A stretch of DNA of 64,000 nucleotides from Microvirga terrestris (lineage in GTDB: Bacteria; Pseudomonadota; Alphaproteobacteria; Rhizobiales; Beijerinckiaceae): contig NZ_JADQDN010000006.1 of NCBI RefSeq assembly GCF_015694425.1, positions 62,001-126,000 on the forward strand. The letters run 5' to 3'. The notes beneath the pieces are model-generated. The model worked only from the letters and a program-made list of their open reading frames with translations, was not told where the DNA came from and did no database searches. Below, piece after piece: positions 39,214 through 51,105 of this stretch. The position numbers and the translations under genes were made by a program. Position 1 is the first letter of the stretch; each line of letters opens with the position of its first letter.

Positions 39214-39825
39214 ATGAGCAAGCCATCCACCGTGGTGTTCGACATTGGCAATGTGCTGCTGCGCTGGGATCCGCGCAACCTCTACCGCACTGTCTTCGAT
39301 GACGAGGCGGAAATGGAGTGGTTCCTGTCGAATGTCTGCACCCATGATTGGAACTTGGAACAGGACCGGGGGCGCGATTGGGACGAGGCGGTGGCCCTTC
39401 TGGTCAAGGATCATCCCAAGCACGAGCCGCATATTCGCGCGTTCCACGAGCGCTGGCACGAGACCGTCTCCGGCGTGTTCGACGATCATGTGGTCCTACT
39501 CCAGCGCCTGCGCGAGGCGGGCGTGCCGAACTACTGCATCACCAATTTCTCCGGCCCCAAACTCATCCTGGCGCAGGAGCGCTTTCCGTTCCTCGCCGGC
39601 TTCGACGGCATCATCGTCTCGGGCGACGAGCGCCTGCTGAAGCCGGATCCAGCCATCTATCACCTCCTGCTCGACCGCTATGGGCTTGTGGCTAAGGATT
39701 GCGTGTTCATCGACGACTCAAAGCCCAACGTGGAGGCGGCCCGTGGTGTGGGCATGCATGCGATCCATTGCGTTGAGGGAATCGATCTGGCGGGCGACCT
39801 TCGGGGGTATGGCTTCCCGGTTTGA
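39214..39825 (+). CDS. HAD family phosphatase (YihX-like)
   Basis: A 203-residue haloacid-dehalogenase-superfamily hydrolase. Motif I is VVFDIGNVLLRWD with nucleophile Asp10; the DxGNV form is typical of the YihX-like branch acting on sugar phosphates. Motif II is the YCITNFS segment, motif III Lys is in LLKPDPAIY and motif IV is VFIDDSKPNVEAA. The substrate is unknown. The ATG at 39214 is preferred over an in-frame one at 39181 because it directly precedes the first strand. hrpB follows 38 bp later on the same strand and may be co-transcribed. Confidence 0.88.
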   Translation: MSKPSTVVFDIGNVLLRWDPRNLYRTVFDDEAEMEWFLSNVCTHDWNLEQDRGRDWDEAVALLVKDHPKHEPHIRAFHERWHETVSGVFDDHVVLLQRLREAGVPNYCITNFSGPKLILAQERFPFLAGFDGIIVSGDERLLKPDPAIYHLLLDRYGLVAKDCVFIDDSKPNVEAARGVGMHAIHCVEGIDLAGDLRGYGFPV

Positions 39826-39863
39826 CGGCTTGCCCTTCGGCTCTGCTTGAGCCATCAGGCAGC

Positions 39864-42329
39864 ATGCGCACTTTCGACACCTCCCTGCCCATCGATGCGG
39901 TCCTCGGCGACCTGACGGCGAGCCTGCGGGCGCGGCCGAATGCGGTGCTTGTGGCGCCGCCCGGCGCCGGCAAGACCACGCGTGTGCCGCTGGTGCTGCT
40001 CGACGAGCCCTGGGTGAACGGCGGAAAGATCATCGTGCTGGAACCGCGCCGTCTCGCAGCCCGCGCGGCGGCCGCCCGCATGGCGCAGACCCTGGCCGAG
40101 ACCGTCGGTGAGACGGTGGGCCTTCGCGTGCGCCTCGGCTCCAAGGTGAGCCGCAGAACGCACATCGAGGTGGTGACCGAGGGCGTCTTCGCCCGCATGA
40201 TCCTCGATGATCCATCCCTGGAAGGCATCGCGGCCGTACTCTTTGACGAGTTCCACGAGCGCTCTCTTGATGCGGATCTCGGCCTCGCCCTGGCCCTCGA
40301 TGCGCAAGCGGGTCTGCGTGAGGACCTTCGCCTTCTCGTCATGTCCGCGACCCTCGACGGCGCACGTGTGGCGAGGTTGTTGAGCGAGGCGCCTGTCGTC
40401 GAATCTGAAGGCCGCGCTTATCCGGTCGAGACCCGCTATCTCCGGCGTGATCCCAATCGCCGCATCGAAGAGCAGGTGGCGGATGCGGTCACGCGTGCAC
40501 TTCGCGCTGAGGGCGGCTCCATTCTGGTGTTCCTGCCGGGGCAGGGGGAGATCCGCCGGGTCGAGACCATCTTACGCGAGCGCATCGTCGATCCCGCCGT
40601 CGACATCGCGCCGCTCTACGGCGCGCTTGAGCGTGGCGAGCAGGATTTGGCGGTGAGCCCTGCCAAGCCCGGACGGCGCAAGGTGGTGCTCGCCACCTCC
40701 ATCGCCGAGACATCGCTCACCATCGAGGGTGTGCGGGTCGTCATCGACTCGGGCCTTGCCCGCGTGCCGGTCTACGAGCCGAATATCGGCCTCACGCGCC
40801 TTGAGACGGTGCGCGTCTCCCGCGCCGCCGCCGATCAACGTCGAGGTCGCGCGGGCCGCACGGAACCTGGTGTCTGCTATCGACTGTGGGAGGAGGCTGC
40901 GACGGGAGCCTTGGAGCCGTTCGGGCGCCCGGAGATCCTCTCCGCAGACCTCGCGCCGCTGCTCCTCGATTGCGCCGCCTGGGGCGTTGCCGATCCAACG
41001 TCGCTCGCCTTCCTCGATCCGCCGCCAGTGCCTGCACTGAAGGAGGCGCGGGCGCTGCTGCAGCAGCTCGGTGCCCTCGACGACGATGGGCGCATCACGG
41101 AGGTCGGCCGTAAGTTGCGTGACCTGCCTCTGCCGCCACGATTGGCCCGCATGGTGCTGCTCGCCGGGGCGAGCGGGCAGGCCCGCGATGCGGCGGATGT
41201 CGCTGCCGTTCTGGTCGAGCGCGGCCTGGGCGGCGACGCAGCGGATCTTGCCGATCGTGTCGAGCGCTTTCGCCGCGACCGCTCCAAGCGGGCGGAGGAC
41301 ATGCGGCGCATGGCGGAGGGCTGGGCGAGTGGCGGCAACGGCGCGGCGAGAGGCGAGCCGCACTCGATTGGCGCGCTTCTCACACTTGCCTATCCCGACC
41401 GCCTCGCGAAGGCTCGCGGCAAGCCGGGCGAGTATCTCATGGCGAATGGGCGTGGCGCCTCGCTCGAAGCGCACGAGCGGCTGGCGAAGGAGCCTTATCT
41501 GGCGGTTGCCGAAATCGCCGGAGGCGCAGCCTCCGCGCGCATTCTCGCGGCGGCTGCCATTTCCCCTGAAGAGATCGAGGCGCAGTTCGGCCATGCCATC
41601 GAGCAGCGCGACGAGATCACCTTCGACCGGCCGGCAAAGGCTCTCCGAGCACGCGGCGTTCGGCGCCTAGGGGCTCTTCTCTTGAACGAGCAGCCGCTGA
41701 AGGTCCCGCCGACGGAAGAGGCTGCGCGGGCGCTCGCCGAAGGGCTCGTCTCGCTGGGGCTCGATGCGCTGCCCTTTTCAAAAGCTCTGGCGCAATGGCG
41801 CGAGCGCGTGATGTTTCTCCGCAAGGCCGAGGGCGACGAGTGGCCGAACCTGTCCGATGAGGCGCTGACGAGCGCGGCGGATGAGTGGCTCGCGCCACAC
41901 CTCGTCGGCATGAGCAGCCTCGGCGAGATCGGTCCCGACCTGCTGAGCGAGGCTCTGCGCAGCCTCATGCCTTGGAACCTGCAGCGCCGTCTTGATGCGG
42001 AGGCGCCGACCCATATCGAAGTGCCGACCGGATCGCAGATACCGATCGATTATGGCGCGGAGGACGGGCCTGTTCTCGCCGTGCGGGTGCAGGAATTGTT
42101 CGGTCTCGACAAGCATCCCACCATCGCGGCCGGGCGCGTGCCGCTGATCCTGCATCTGCTCTCGCCGGCACAGCGCCCGATCCAGATCACCCGCGACCTT
42201 CCGGGTTTCTGGCGCGGCTCCTGGGCGGCGGTGCGGGCCGATATGCGTGGGCAGTACCCGAAGCATCCCTGGCCGGAGGATCCGCTGACCGCGCCGCCGA
42301 CACGGCGTGCAAAGCCGCGAGGCACTTGA
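39864..42329 (+). CDS. hrpB: ATP-dependent helicase HrpB
   Basis: An 821-residue DExH-box helicase of the HrpA/HrpB type. RecA-like domain 1 has Walker A APPGAGKTTR near residue 30, LEPRRLAARAAAARMA and the DEFH box FDEFHERS; domain 2 has the SIAETSLTIEGVRVVIDSG and QRRGRAGR motifs. The C-terminal HrpB-specific domain ends with PGFWRGSWAAVRADMRGQYP, which is diagnostic. The RNA substrate in bacteria is not well defined. The ATG at 39864 is used; a TTG 14 codons earlier is also in frame. Its end faces the small coiled-coil gene. Confidence 0.94.
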   Translation: MRTFDTSLPIDAVLGDLTASLRARPNAVLVAPPGAGKTTRVPLVLLDEPWVNGGKIIVLEPRRLAARAAAARMAQTLAETVGETVGLRVRLGSKVSRRTHIEVVTEGVFARMILDDPSLEGIAAVLFDEFHERSLDADLGLALALDAQAGLREDLRLLVMSATLDGARVARLLSEAPVVESEGRAYPVETRYLRRDPNRRIEEQVADAVTRALRAEGGSILVFLPGQGEIRRVETILRERIVDPAVDIAPLYGALERGEQDLAVSPAKPGRRKVVLATSIAETSLTIEGVRVVIDSGLARVPVYEPNIGLTRLETVRVSRAAADQRRGRAGRTEPGVCYRLWEEAATGALEPFGRPEILSADLAPLLLDCAAWGVADPTSLAFLDPPPVPALKEARALLQQLGALDDDGRITEVGRKLRDLPLPPRLARMVLLAGASGQARDAADVAAVLVERGLGGDAADLADRVERFRRDRSKRAEDMRRMAEGWASGGNGAARGEPHSIGALLTLAYPDRLAKARGKPGEYLMANGRGASLEAHERLAKEPYLAVAEIAGGAASARILAAAAISPEEIEAQFGHAIEQRDEITFDRPAKALRARGVRRLGALLLNEQPLKVPPTEEAARALAEGLVSLGLDALPFSKALAQWRERVMFLRKAEGDEWPNLSDEALTSAADEWLAPHLVGMSSLGEIGPDLLSEALRSLMPWNLQRRLDAEAPTHIEVPTGSQIPIDYGAEDGPVLAVRVQELFGLDKHPTIAAGRVPLILHLLSPAQRPIQITRDLPGFWRGSWAAVRADMRGQYPKHPWPEDPLTAPPTRRAKPRGT

Positions 42330-42358
42330 TTCCCAAGGCTCCCTTCTCGGCTCTCCAC

Positions 42359-42649
42359 TCAGAGCCAAAGAGCCACGAGGGTCATGATCACGACCAAAGC
42401 GCTGAGCACAGCGAGCCAGATCCGGGTTGTCCGTCCATGCTCGCGGATCTCATCCCTGAGGTTCAGCTCGAGTTCCTCGAGGCGCCGATAGAGGTTCTCC
42501 TGCCGCTGATCGAACAGCAGGCGCGTCTTCTCATGCGCGTCCCGTGTTCCCTCGATCAGGATCTCCCAATACTCACGGCGTTCCTTCTCGTTTGCCTCCC
42601 GGCGGGCCTGCGACTGCCGCTTGCGCTCTTCTGCTGAAAGTTGGGGCAT
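42359..42649 (-). CDS. Small tail-anchored coiled-coil membrane protein
   Basis: A 96-residue protein. Residues 5-72 are very rich in Glu, Arg, Lys and Gln and predicted to form a continuous helix or coiled coil (ERKRQSQARREANEKERRE, then RRLEELELNLRDEIREH). A single hydrophobic helix at about 77-96 (RIWLAVLSALVVIMTLVALWL-like) ends the protein, so it would be tail-anchored in the inner membrane with the coil in the cytoplasm. No family or function is recognised. It converges on hrpB; a 6-bp hairpin (42348-42365) overlaps its last codons. Confidence 0.6.
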   Translation of the reverse strand: MPQLSAEERKRQSQARREANEKERREYWEILIEGTRDAHEKTRLLFDQRQENLYRRLEELELNLRDEIREHGRTTRIWLAVLSALVVIMTLVALWL

Positions 42650-42765
42650 CTCATCATGTCCGATCGATCAAGAAATATCTGTCCGATGCTTCTGCTTTCA
42701 ATGACGCAGTGTCTGACGCGGATTTCCGGTTACTCCACGATGCGGCTCACGAAGCCGCCCCGAAC

Positions 42766-43143
42766 TTAATCTCGAAACGACTCGATCAGACGTCCCGCCG
42801 TGGCGCGGTTCAGGGCCATCGGGATGTCATACACGAGGGCAAGACGCATCAGCGCCTTCACGTCCACGTCATGCGGATGCGGCGAGAGCGGGTCGACGAA
42901 GAAGAACAGGGCGTCGATCCTGCCTTCCGCGATCATCGCGCCGATCTGCTGGTCGCCGCCGAGCGGACCGCTCTTCAGCCGCGTGACGGAAAGCGAAGGG
43001 CATCGCTCCATCACCCGAGCGCCCGTGGTGCCGGTGGCAAAAAGCGTGAACGGGCGGATATCGTTCTCGTACAGGGCCACGAACGCGGCCATGTCGTCCT
43101 TCTTGGCGTCGTGGGCCACGAGCGCCAGGGTCAGTTGCTTCAT
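42766..43143 (-). CDS. mgsA: Methylglyoxal synthase
   Basis: Converts dihydroxyacetone phosphate to methylglyoxal plus phosphate, a bypass that relieves sugar-phosphate stress and phosphate limitation. The 125-residue protein has the family opening [12 protein letters not shown], the phosphate-binding FATGTTGA, the catalytic [11 protein letters not shown] segment with its Asp, and the [15 protein letters not shown] region. The length is that of a single MGS domain. It lies 12 bp downstream of the DUF1194 gene on the same strand. Confidence 0.95.
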   Translation of the reverse strand: MKQLTLALVAHDAKKDDMAAFVALYENDIRPFTLFATGTTGARVMERCPSLSVTRLKSGPLGGDQQIGAMIAEGRIDALFFFVDPLSPHPHDVDVKALMRLALVYDIPMALNRATAGRLIESFRD

Positions 43144-43155
43144 GGGAGGGACAGC

Positions 43156-43959
43156 TCAATTGCTCCAGCGGTCACGCCACTGCATTTCGCCGGCCATGCA
43201 GTTGGTGCGCTGAGGGGATTGGATGCGGCTGATCAGGGTCTGTCCGGGCATCAGGTTGGCAACTTCCAGAAGGATCTTGGTTTTGATCGCCTCGATGAAC
43301 TGGTCGCGCTCCCGCACCGGAACGGTGAACGAACCCTGGCCGCCGATCACGCAATCCTTGTAATAGACGTCGAGATCGGGGATGTCGAGGTAGCCGGGCT
43401 GGCGCAGCATGATCGGCAGCCCGTTGATGGTGATGCCCTTGGCCAGCGCCGCATCGCGCGCCTCGAGCACGAGACGGCCCTGGTTGTTGGGGCCGTCGCC
43501 GGATACGTCAATGACTTGCCGGTTCGCAGTGAGACCGCTTTCCTCCAGGAGCTTCACGCTGAAGTCGATGGCGCTGGAGATTGAGGTCCGCTGTGCCCGT
43601 CGTAAGGGTGTGGAAGCGATCCTGTCGGCGAAGGCCATCAGGCTCTCGGAATTGTCGAGCACCGTCCAGGGAATGATCACCTTCTGATCCGGCGAACCGG
43701 CCCACTCCATATACGTGACGGCGATCCGGCCCAGCATTCCGCCGCGGATCGCATCATGGACGAGCTTAGAGCGGAAGGCCTGGGCGAAGCCTTCCCGCTG
43801 CAGGGCCTGCTCATCCGTGTCCATGGAAAAGGAGATGTCTACCGCGACCACAAGAGCGAGATCGACCTCAGTGTCGCTCTGGGCCTGAGCCGGGAGGGCG
43901 AGAAGCCCCCATAGGCAGACCAATGCTGCGGCAAGGCGGATGAAGCCGGAACAAACCAT
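43156..43959 (-). CDS. DUF1194 von Willebrand factor A-like exported protein
   Basis: A 267-residue protein with a signal peptide (about 1-26, ending PAQAQ) and a DUF1194/VWA fold. The metal-ion-dependent adhesion motif is D41-x-S43-x-S45 (VAVDISFSMD), followed by a DVSGDGPNN segment that supplies the third ligand region. VWA proteins usually mediate protein contacts outside the cytoplasm; a specific function for DUF1194 is not established. It lies between cmk and mgsA on the minus strand, where cmk is usually followed by rpsA in alphaproteobacteria. Confidence 0.85.
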   Translation of the reverse strand: MVCSGFIRLAAALVCLWGLLALPAQAQSDTEVDLALVVAVDISFSMDTDEQALQREGFAQAFRSKLVHDAIRGGMLGRIAVTYMEWAGSPDQKVIIPWTVLDNSESLMAFADRIASTPLRRAQRTSISSAIDFSVKLLEESGLTANRQVIDVSGDGPNNQGRLVLEARDAALAKGITINGLPIMLRQPGYLDIPDLDVYYKDCVIGGQGSFTVPVRERDQFIEAIKTKILLEVANLMPGQTLISRIQSPQRTNCMAGEMQWRDRWSN

Positions 43960-44048
43960 CGGAATCTCCTTTGCGGGAGCCGTATTGGTCGGAAAACTGT
44001 GCCAGCTTCTGGAAATAAGGCAAGGCTGCCCCCGGACCAGAGGGGAGC

Positions 44049-46111
<2,063 letters not shown>

Positions 46112-46213
46112 TCAAGCTGGACCCTTGCCGCTGCAATTTCCTATTTGACAAGCCATGCCCTGCCGACTAACGGAGCCTTCCCAACCATTCACACTTATCC
46201 AAGGCAATCACCC

Positions 46214-46603
46214 GTGGCCAAACCGGAACTCGGCTTGAAGCGCCAGTGCATGAGCTGCGGCGCGAAATTCTACGACCTCAACAAGGACCCGGCGGTCTGC
46301 CCGAAATGCGGCACCGTGTTCCAGGCGACCGCTATGACGACCCGCGTCGCCGCTCCCGTGGCGGCCCGCGCTGCTGCCGTGGCCGATGACGACGAGACCG
46401 AGCTCGAGGCGGCCGGTCCGGAGATGGTCTCCCTCGACGAGGTTGAGGCTGACGAGAACGAGAAGGACATCCCGGTCGACGACGACATCGAGGTGGCCGA
46501 CGACGTTGCCGATGACGACACCTTCCTCGAAGACGAGGAGGAGGGCGACGACGACGTGTCCGACCTGATCGACAGCGATCTGGAAGACGACGAAGAGGCT
46601 TGA
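46214..46603 (+). CDS. TIGR02300 family zinc-ribbon acidic protein
   Basis: A 129-residue protein. The N-terminal 40 residues hold a zinc ribbon with two C-x2-C pairs (CMSCG and CPKCG) around the signature FYDLNKDP. The rest is a long, low-complexity acidic tail of Asp and Glu. This is the TIGR02300 (FYDLN_acid) family found in alphaproteobacteria beside aroA; its role is unknown. The GTG at 46214 gives the canonical start MAKPELGLKRQ and is preferred over an ATG at 46145. It is divergent from aroA and immediately upstream of the tRNA-Ala gene. Confidence 0.88.
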   Translation: MAKPELGLKRQCMSCGAKFYDLNKDPAVCPKCGTVFQATAMTTRVAAPVAARAAAVADDDETELEAAGPEMVSLDEVEADENEKDIPVDDDIEVADDVADDDTFLEDEEEGDDDVSDLIDSDLEDDEEA

Positions 46604-46684
46604 ACCTCGGATCGGAGGCGACTATAGAGACGCCTCTGATTTCAGAAGAGACCACCGCGGTGCCCCATACATCGCGGCTCGGAT

Positions 46685-46760
<76 letters not shown>

Positions 46761-46770
46761 AATCCTTCCA

Positions 46771-46796
46771 AAAAGCCGCCTTCGGGCGGCTTTTTT
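46771..46796 (+). terminator. Intrinsic terminator after tRNA-Ala
   Basis: AAAAGCCGCC, a TTCG tetraloop and GGCGGCTTTTTT form a classic stem with flanking A and T runs at 46771-46796. The A/T symmetry would let it work in both directions. It ends the tRNA transcript and separates it from glcB. Confidence 0.93.
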
Positions 46797-46909
46797 GTTG
46801 ATCGGCGAGCGCTCAGCCCTTTGTCTCATGGAAAGGGCACTCATCTTCATTTTTAGTCGCAACGCCTTAATCTAAGGCCAGGATCTTCACATCCACCGAA
46901 AGCGGAACG

Positions 46910-49111
46910 ATGACGCGCATCCAGACGAACGGCCTCCAGGTCGCCCCGGTTCTTCATGATTTCATCGAGCGGGAGGCGCTGCCCTATACCGGCGTCTCGG
47001 CCGATGCCTTCTGGAAGGGGCTGGCCGGCCTCGTGAAGGAGTTCGCCCCGCGCGACCGTGAGCTGCTCGCCATCCGGGACAAGCTCCAGGGGCAGATCGA
47101 CGAATACCACCGAGCCCGAAAGGGTCAGCCCTTCGATCAGGCCGCCTATGAGCAGTTCCTGCGCGACATCGGCTATGTGCTGCCGGAGCCCGAGGACTTC
47201 GCCGTCCGCACGCAGAACGTGGACGACGAGATCGCCCGCATCGCCGGACCCCAGCTCGTGGTGCCGGTGTCCAATGCCCGCTATGCGCTGAACGCCGCCA
47301 ATGCCCGCTGGGGCAGCCTCTACGATGCCCTCTACGGTACCGATGCGATCCCGGAAGACGATGGCGCCACCCGCTCCGGCGGCTACAACAAAGCCCGCGG
47401 CGCCAAGGTCGTGGCCCGCGCCCGCGAGGTGCTCGACCAAGCGGCGCCCCTGGCGGGCGGCAGCCACAGGGATGCGACCTCCTATACCATCCAGGGCACT
47501 GCCCTCATCGTCACGCTTCGGGACGGCAGCGAGACGGGCCTTGCCGATCCGGCCCAGTTTGTCGGCTACCAGGGCGAGGCGGCAAGCCCGTCATCGGTGC
47601 TGCTGCGCCACAACAACCTGCATCTCGACATCCGGATCGACCGCTCTCATGCGATCGGCGCCGAGGATCCGGCCGGTGTCGCCGACGTGGTGATGGAATC
47701 GGCGGTCTCCACCATCATGGACCTGGAGGATTCGGTGGCGGCGGTCGACGCCGTCGACAAGGTCGAAGTCTACCGCACCTGGCTCGGGCTCATGAAGGGC
47801 GATCTGGTCGAGAGCTTCGAGAAGGGCGGAAGAACCGTTGAGCGCCGTCTCAATCCCGACCGGGTCTACACGGCTGTCAACGGCGGCGAGCTTCGCCTGC
47901 ACGGGCGCAGCCTCATGCTGGTGCGTAATGTGGGCCACCACATGTTCACCGATGCGGTGCTCGACGAGAACGGCGAGGAGATCCCCGAGACCATCCTCGA
48001 TGCGGCCATCACGTCGCTCATCGCGATCCACGATCTGAAAGGCGCGGGCTCCCTGCGCAACAGCCGTGCGGGCTCGGTCTACATCGTGAAGCCCAAGATG
48101 CACGGGCCTGACGAGGTGGCGTTCGCCAACGACCTCTTCACCGCCGTCGAGGATATGCTGGCACTTCCCCGCAACACCCTCAAGATGGGCATCATGGACG
48201 AGGAACGGCGCACCTCCGTCAACCTCAAGGCCTGCATCCGCGCGGCGGCCGAGCGCATCGTGTTCATCAACACCGGCTTCCTCGACCGCACGGGCGACGA
48301 GATCCACACCTCCATGGAAGCGGGTCCGATGATCCGCAAGAACGACATGAAGTCGACCGCGTGGATCAAGGCCTACGAGGACAACAACGTGGATGTGGGC
48401 CTCGCCTGCGGTCTGCCCGGCAAGGCGCAGATCGGCAAGGGCATGTGGGCCGCGCCCGACAAGATGGCCGACATGCTGGCTCAGAAGATCGGCCATCCGC
48501 AGGCCGGCGCCACCACCGCCTGGGTGCCGTCACCCACCGCCGCGACGCTGCACGCGCTGCACTACCATCAGGTGAGCGTGCCGGCTCGCCAGGAAGAACT
48601 GAAGACACGTCCGCGTGCAAAACTCTCCGACATCCTGACCATCCCGGTGTCGCAGTCGAATTGGGCACCGGATGCCGTGCAGCAGGAGCTCGATAACAAC
48701 TGCCAGGGCATCCTCGGCTATGTGGTGCGCTGGATCGACCAGGGGGTCGGCTGCTCGAAGGTGCCGGACATCCACGATGTCGGTCTCATGGAAGACCGCG
48801 CGACGCTGCGCATCTCCAGCCAGCACCTCGCCAACTGGCTGCGCCATGGCATCGCCAGCGAGGACCAGGTGATGCAGACCCTGCGCCGCATGGCCGAAGT
48901 GGTCGACCGGCAGAATGCCGGTGATCCGCTCTACCGGCCGATGGCGCCGGATTTCAAAGGTCCTGCCTTCCAGGCCGCCTGCGATCTCGTCTTCAAGGGC
49001 GCAGAGCAGCCCAACGGCTACACCGAGTACGTGCTGCACGAACGCCGCCGCGAAGCGAAAGCCTTAGGCGCACCGGACCTCATTGACGAGAGTGGCGTCG
49101 AAACACAGTAA
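46910..49111 (+). CDS. glcB: Malate synthase G
   Basis: Condenses glyoxylate and acetyl-CoA to malate for growth on C2 compounds. The 733-residue protein is the long monomeric G form. The catalytic region [13 protein letters not shown] follows the [12 protein letters not shown] segment; [18 protein letters not shown] and [19 protein letters not shown]-like stretches with the catalytic Asp near residue 635 complete the TIM barrel. No isocitrate lyase gene adjoins it. It is monocistronic, between the tRNA-Ala terminator and a bidirectional hairpin. Confidence 0.97.
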   Translation: MTRIQTNGLQVAPVLHDFIEREALPYTGVSADAFWKGLAGLVKEFAPRDRELLAIRDKLQGQIDEYHRARKGQPFDQAAYEQFLRDIGYVLPEPEDFAVRTQNVDDEIARIAGPQLVVPVSNARYALNAANARWGSLYDALYGTDAIPEDDGATRSGGYNKARGAKVVARAREVLDQAAPLAGGSHRDATSYTIQGTALIVTLRDGSETGLADPAQFVGYQGEAASPSSVLLRHNNLHLDIRIDRSHAIGAEDPAGVADVVMESAVSTIMDLEDSVAAVDAVDKVEVYRTWLGLMKGDLVESFEKGGRTVERRLNPDRVYTAVNGGELRLHGRSLMLVRNVGHHMFTDAVLDENGEEIPETILDAAITSLIAIHDLKGAGSLRNSRAGSVYIVKPKMHGPDEVAFANDLFTAVEDMLALPRNTLKMGIMDEERRTSVNLKACIRAAAERIVFINTGFLDRTGDEIHTSMEAGPMIRKNDMKSTAWIKAYEDNNVDVGLACGLPGKAQIGKGMWAAPDKMADMLAQKIGHPQAGATTAWVPSPTAATLHALHYHQVSVPARQEELKTRPRAKLSDILTIPVSQSNWAPDAVQQELDNNCQGILGYVVRWIDQGVGCSKVPDIHDVGLMEDRATLRISSQHLANWLRHGIASEDQVMQTLRRMAEVVDRQNAGDPLYRPMAPDFKGPAFQAACDLVFKGAEQPNGYTEYVLHERRREAKALGAPDLIDESGVETQ

Positions 49112-49115
49112 GAGG

Positions 49116-49141
49116 AAAGGGCGCCGCTGCGGCGCCCTTTT
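49116..49141. terminator. Bidirectional terminator between glcB and pxpC
   Basis: AAAGGGCGCC (49116-49125), a 5-base loop and GGCGCCCTTT (49131-49140) form a perfect 10-bp stem with A-run on one side and T-run on the other, so it can stop transcription from both convergent genes. It begins 4 bp after the glcB stop and ends where the pxpC stop codon starts. Confidence 0.9.
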
Positions 49142-50166
49142 CATTCGTGCGATGCAGAGGAGAGCGCATCGACTGTGCCGCCGATGAGATTGCGGCTGAG
49201 CAGATGCTCCGTTGTCAGGTCGAAGCGCACCGGCGTGAGCTTCGAGGGAAGCGAGGCGATCCAGTCCTTCAGCTGCCGCGCCGCTGCCACGGCTTCGCCC
49301 CGCTCCACGGCCCTGAAGCGCACTTTGGTGCCGGAGCGCATCTGCGCGAAGCGGGCGAGATCGGCGCTGATCACGGTGGCGATCTTCGGATAGCCGCCCG
49401 CCGTCTGTCGGTCGCGCATGAGCACGATCGGCTGTCCGCTGCCCGGCACCTGAATATGACCGTCGACGATCCCGTCCGACACGATGTTGAAGCCCTTGGC
49501 GTGCTCGAGCTTGGGGCCGGTGAGCTGAAAGCCCATCCGGTCTGCCTGGGGGCTGATGGTGAACTCACTTTCCAGAAACAAATGAATGCTTTCCGGCGTG
49601 AAGTAATCATCCTGCGGCCCCAACATGACGCGGAGAGGACCGGTCTCTTCAAGAACATCGACCGTCAGCTGCATCGGCTCGCCCGCTTGCGCCTCCGGTC
49701 GGCAGGGCAGGCGGTTTCCGGCCTGGAACGGCGACCCTTTCAGGCCTCCGAGGCGTGAGCGCAGATGGAACGACAGGCTGCCCAACTGCGGTTCGACCGC
49801 GAGGCCTCCGGCCACCGCCAAATACGCGAAGGTGCCGGTGCGCGGGTGCCCCACCTCCAGGGCTTGGCCTTCTCTCAGCACGAAGGATGTGAGAGGCGGG
49901 ACGGGGACGCCGTCGATGCTCGCAGACGCGCCCGCTCCGGCGACGGCGAGATGCAGGTCGCCGCCCTCAACCGTGAAGGCGCCGCCGAGATTGACGAACT
50001 CGATTGTCCCCATGTCGGGCGGATTGCCGACGAGCGCATTCGCCATCGCCAGGGCGCGGCGGTCCATGGCGCCTGAGGGCGAGACGCCGAAGCCCTGATA
50101 GCCGAAGCGGCCGCGATCCTGCAGGGCGGTCATGGGGCCGCAGGATTTCACCACGAGGTCGATCAT
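49141..50166 (-). CDS. pxpC: Biotin-dependent carboxyltransferase family protein / 5-oxoprolinase subunit C
   Basis: A 341-residue protein of the KipA/PxpC (AHS2) family. It has the opening GPMTALQDRGRFGYQGFG, followed by SGAMDRRALAMANALVGNP, both diagnostic. With PxpA and PxpB it forms the ATP-dependent 5-oxoprolinase that opens pyroglutamate to glutamate. pxpB lies upstream with a 4-bp overlap. pxpA (LamB/YcsF family) is not adjacent, so either it is elsewhere or this pair serves a related urea-amidolyase-like activity. Confidence 0.88.
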   Translation of the reverse strand: MIDLVVKSCGPMTALQDRGRFGYQGFGVSPSGAMDRRALAMANALVGNPPDMGTIEFVNLGGAFTVEGGDLHLAVAGAGASASIDGVPVPPLTSFVLREGQALEVGHPRTGTFAYLAVAGGLAVEPQLGSLSFHLRSRLGGLKGSPFQAGNRLPCRPEAQAGEPMQLTVDVLEETGPLRVMLGPQDDYFTPESIHLFLESEFTISPQADRMGFQLTGPKLEHAKGFNIVSDGIVDGHIQVPGSGQPIVLMRDRQTAGGYPKIATVISADLARFAQMRSGTKVRFRAVERGEAVAAARQLKDWIASLPSKLTPVRFDLTTEHLLSRNLIGGTVDALSSASHE

Positions 50167-50885
50167 AGGCGAACCTCCTCGGCTACCGGCTCGCCGGCCT
50201 TAACGGCTTTCTCCATTGCATCCCAGCGCGAGGCATCGACGGGCTCGAAGACGATCTCGTCGCCGGCCGCGAACAGGAAGACCGGATCGCGCTCCGGTGC
50301 GTAGGGGCGCACGGGCGTCAGGCCGAGATTGTGCCAGCCGCTCGGCATATCCATGGGGGCGATGCCAGCCTGTTCGCCGCCGATCATGATCGTGCCGGCG
50401 GGGATCTTTGCCCGGGGATGAACCCGGCGTGACGTGGCTATCCGCTTGTCGAGGCCGCCGAGATAGGTGAACCCCGGCAGAAAGCCGATCATGTAGATGC
50501 GGTAGACGGCCGACGAATGGATGTCGATCACCTGGGCGGGCGTCAGACCGTGGATCTCCGCCACCTCTTCCAGGTCGCTCCCGTATTCGCCGCCATACAC
50601 CACCGGCACGCGCCAGCGCCGGCCCACAGCGTGGCGAGGCGCGAGATCCTTCGTCTCCTCATGGAGGAGCCCCACAAGCGCGTCGTAGTCGGTCAAAGCT
50701 GGATCGAACTGGATGGTGAGGGAGCGGTAGGTCGGCACGGTCTCGATCAGCCCGGCCGGAGCACGGGCGCGGACGATCTCGTCAAGGGCCAGGACCATGG
50801 CGTTAAGCGCAGGGTCGATCGTGCTCCCGAACTCGACCGTCAGGGCGCTGTCGCCGCAGGGAAGAATCTTTGGTGTTGGCACCAC
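50163..50885 (-). CDS. pxpB: 5-oxoprolinase subunit B / KipI-like allophanate hydrolase subunit 1
   Basis: A 240-residue protein of the KipI/PxpB (AHS1) family, with the segments GDSALTVEFG near residue 10, YMIGFLPGFTYLGGLD in the middle and RVHPRAKIPAGTIMIGGEQAGIAP-like core (split by the pattern R...P.G....GGQ). It pairs with PxpC, with which it overlaps by 4 bp. The start at 50885 is the likely one. It diverges from the 3-hydroxybutyrate dehydrogenase gene across about 220 bp. Confidence 0.88.
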   Translation of the reverse strand: MVPTPKILPCGDSALTVEFGSTIDPALNAMVLALDEIVRARAPAGLIETVPTYRSLTIQFDPALTDYDALVGLLHEETKDLAPRHAVGRRWRVPVVYGGEYGSDLEEVAEIHGLTPAQVIDIHSSAVYRIYMIGFLPGFTYLGGLDKRIATSRRVHPRAKIPAGTIMIGGEQAGIAPMDMPSGWHNLGLTPVRPYAPERDPVFLFAAGDEIVFEPVDASRWDAMEKAVKAGEPVAEEVRL

Positions 50886-51105
50886 GCCCCCATCGCGTTG
50901 TCGAAAGGCATCCGATCCATCTCATATCGGCGCCTGCCAGACAACGGCAGCGAAGAGGAAAGGGACATGCGCCCGGCACATGGGAGGAGCGGCACAAGGC
51001 GTCTGTCCCTCATGCTTCTTTTTGCTAGGCTCACCTCCACTTCGATCTTTGTGGTATGCCACCTGCCATCTGATGCCTGGAGCCCAGGCCCAAGCGGAGA
51101 AGACC

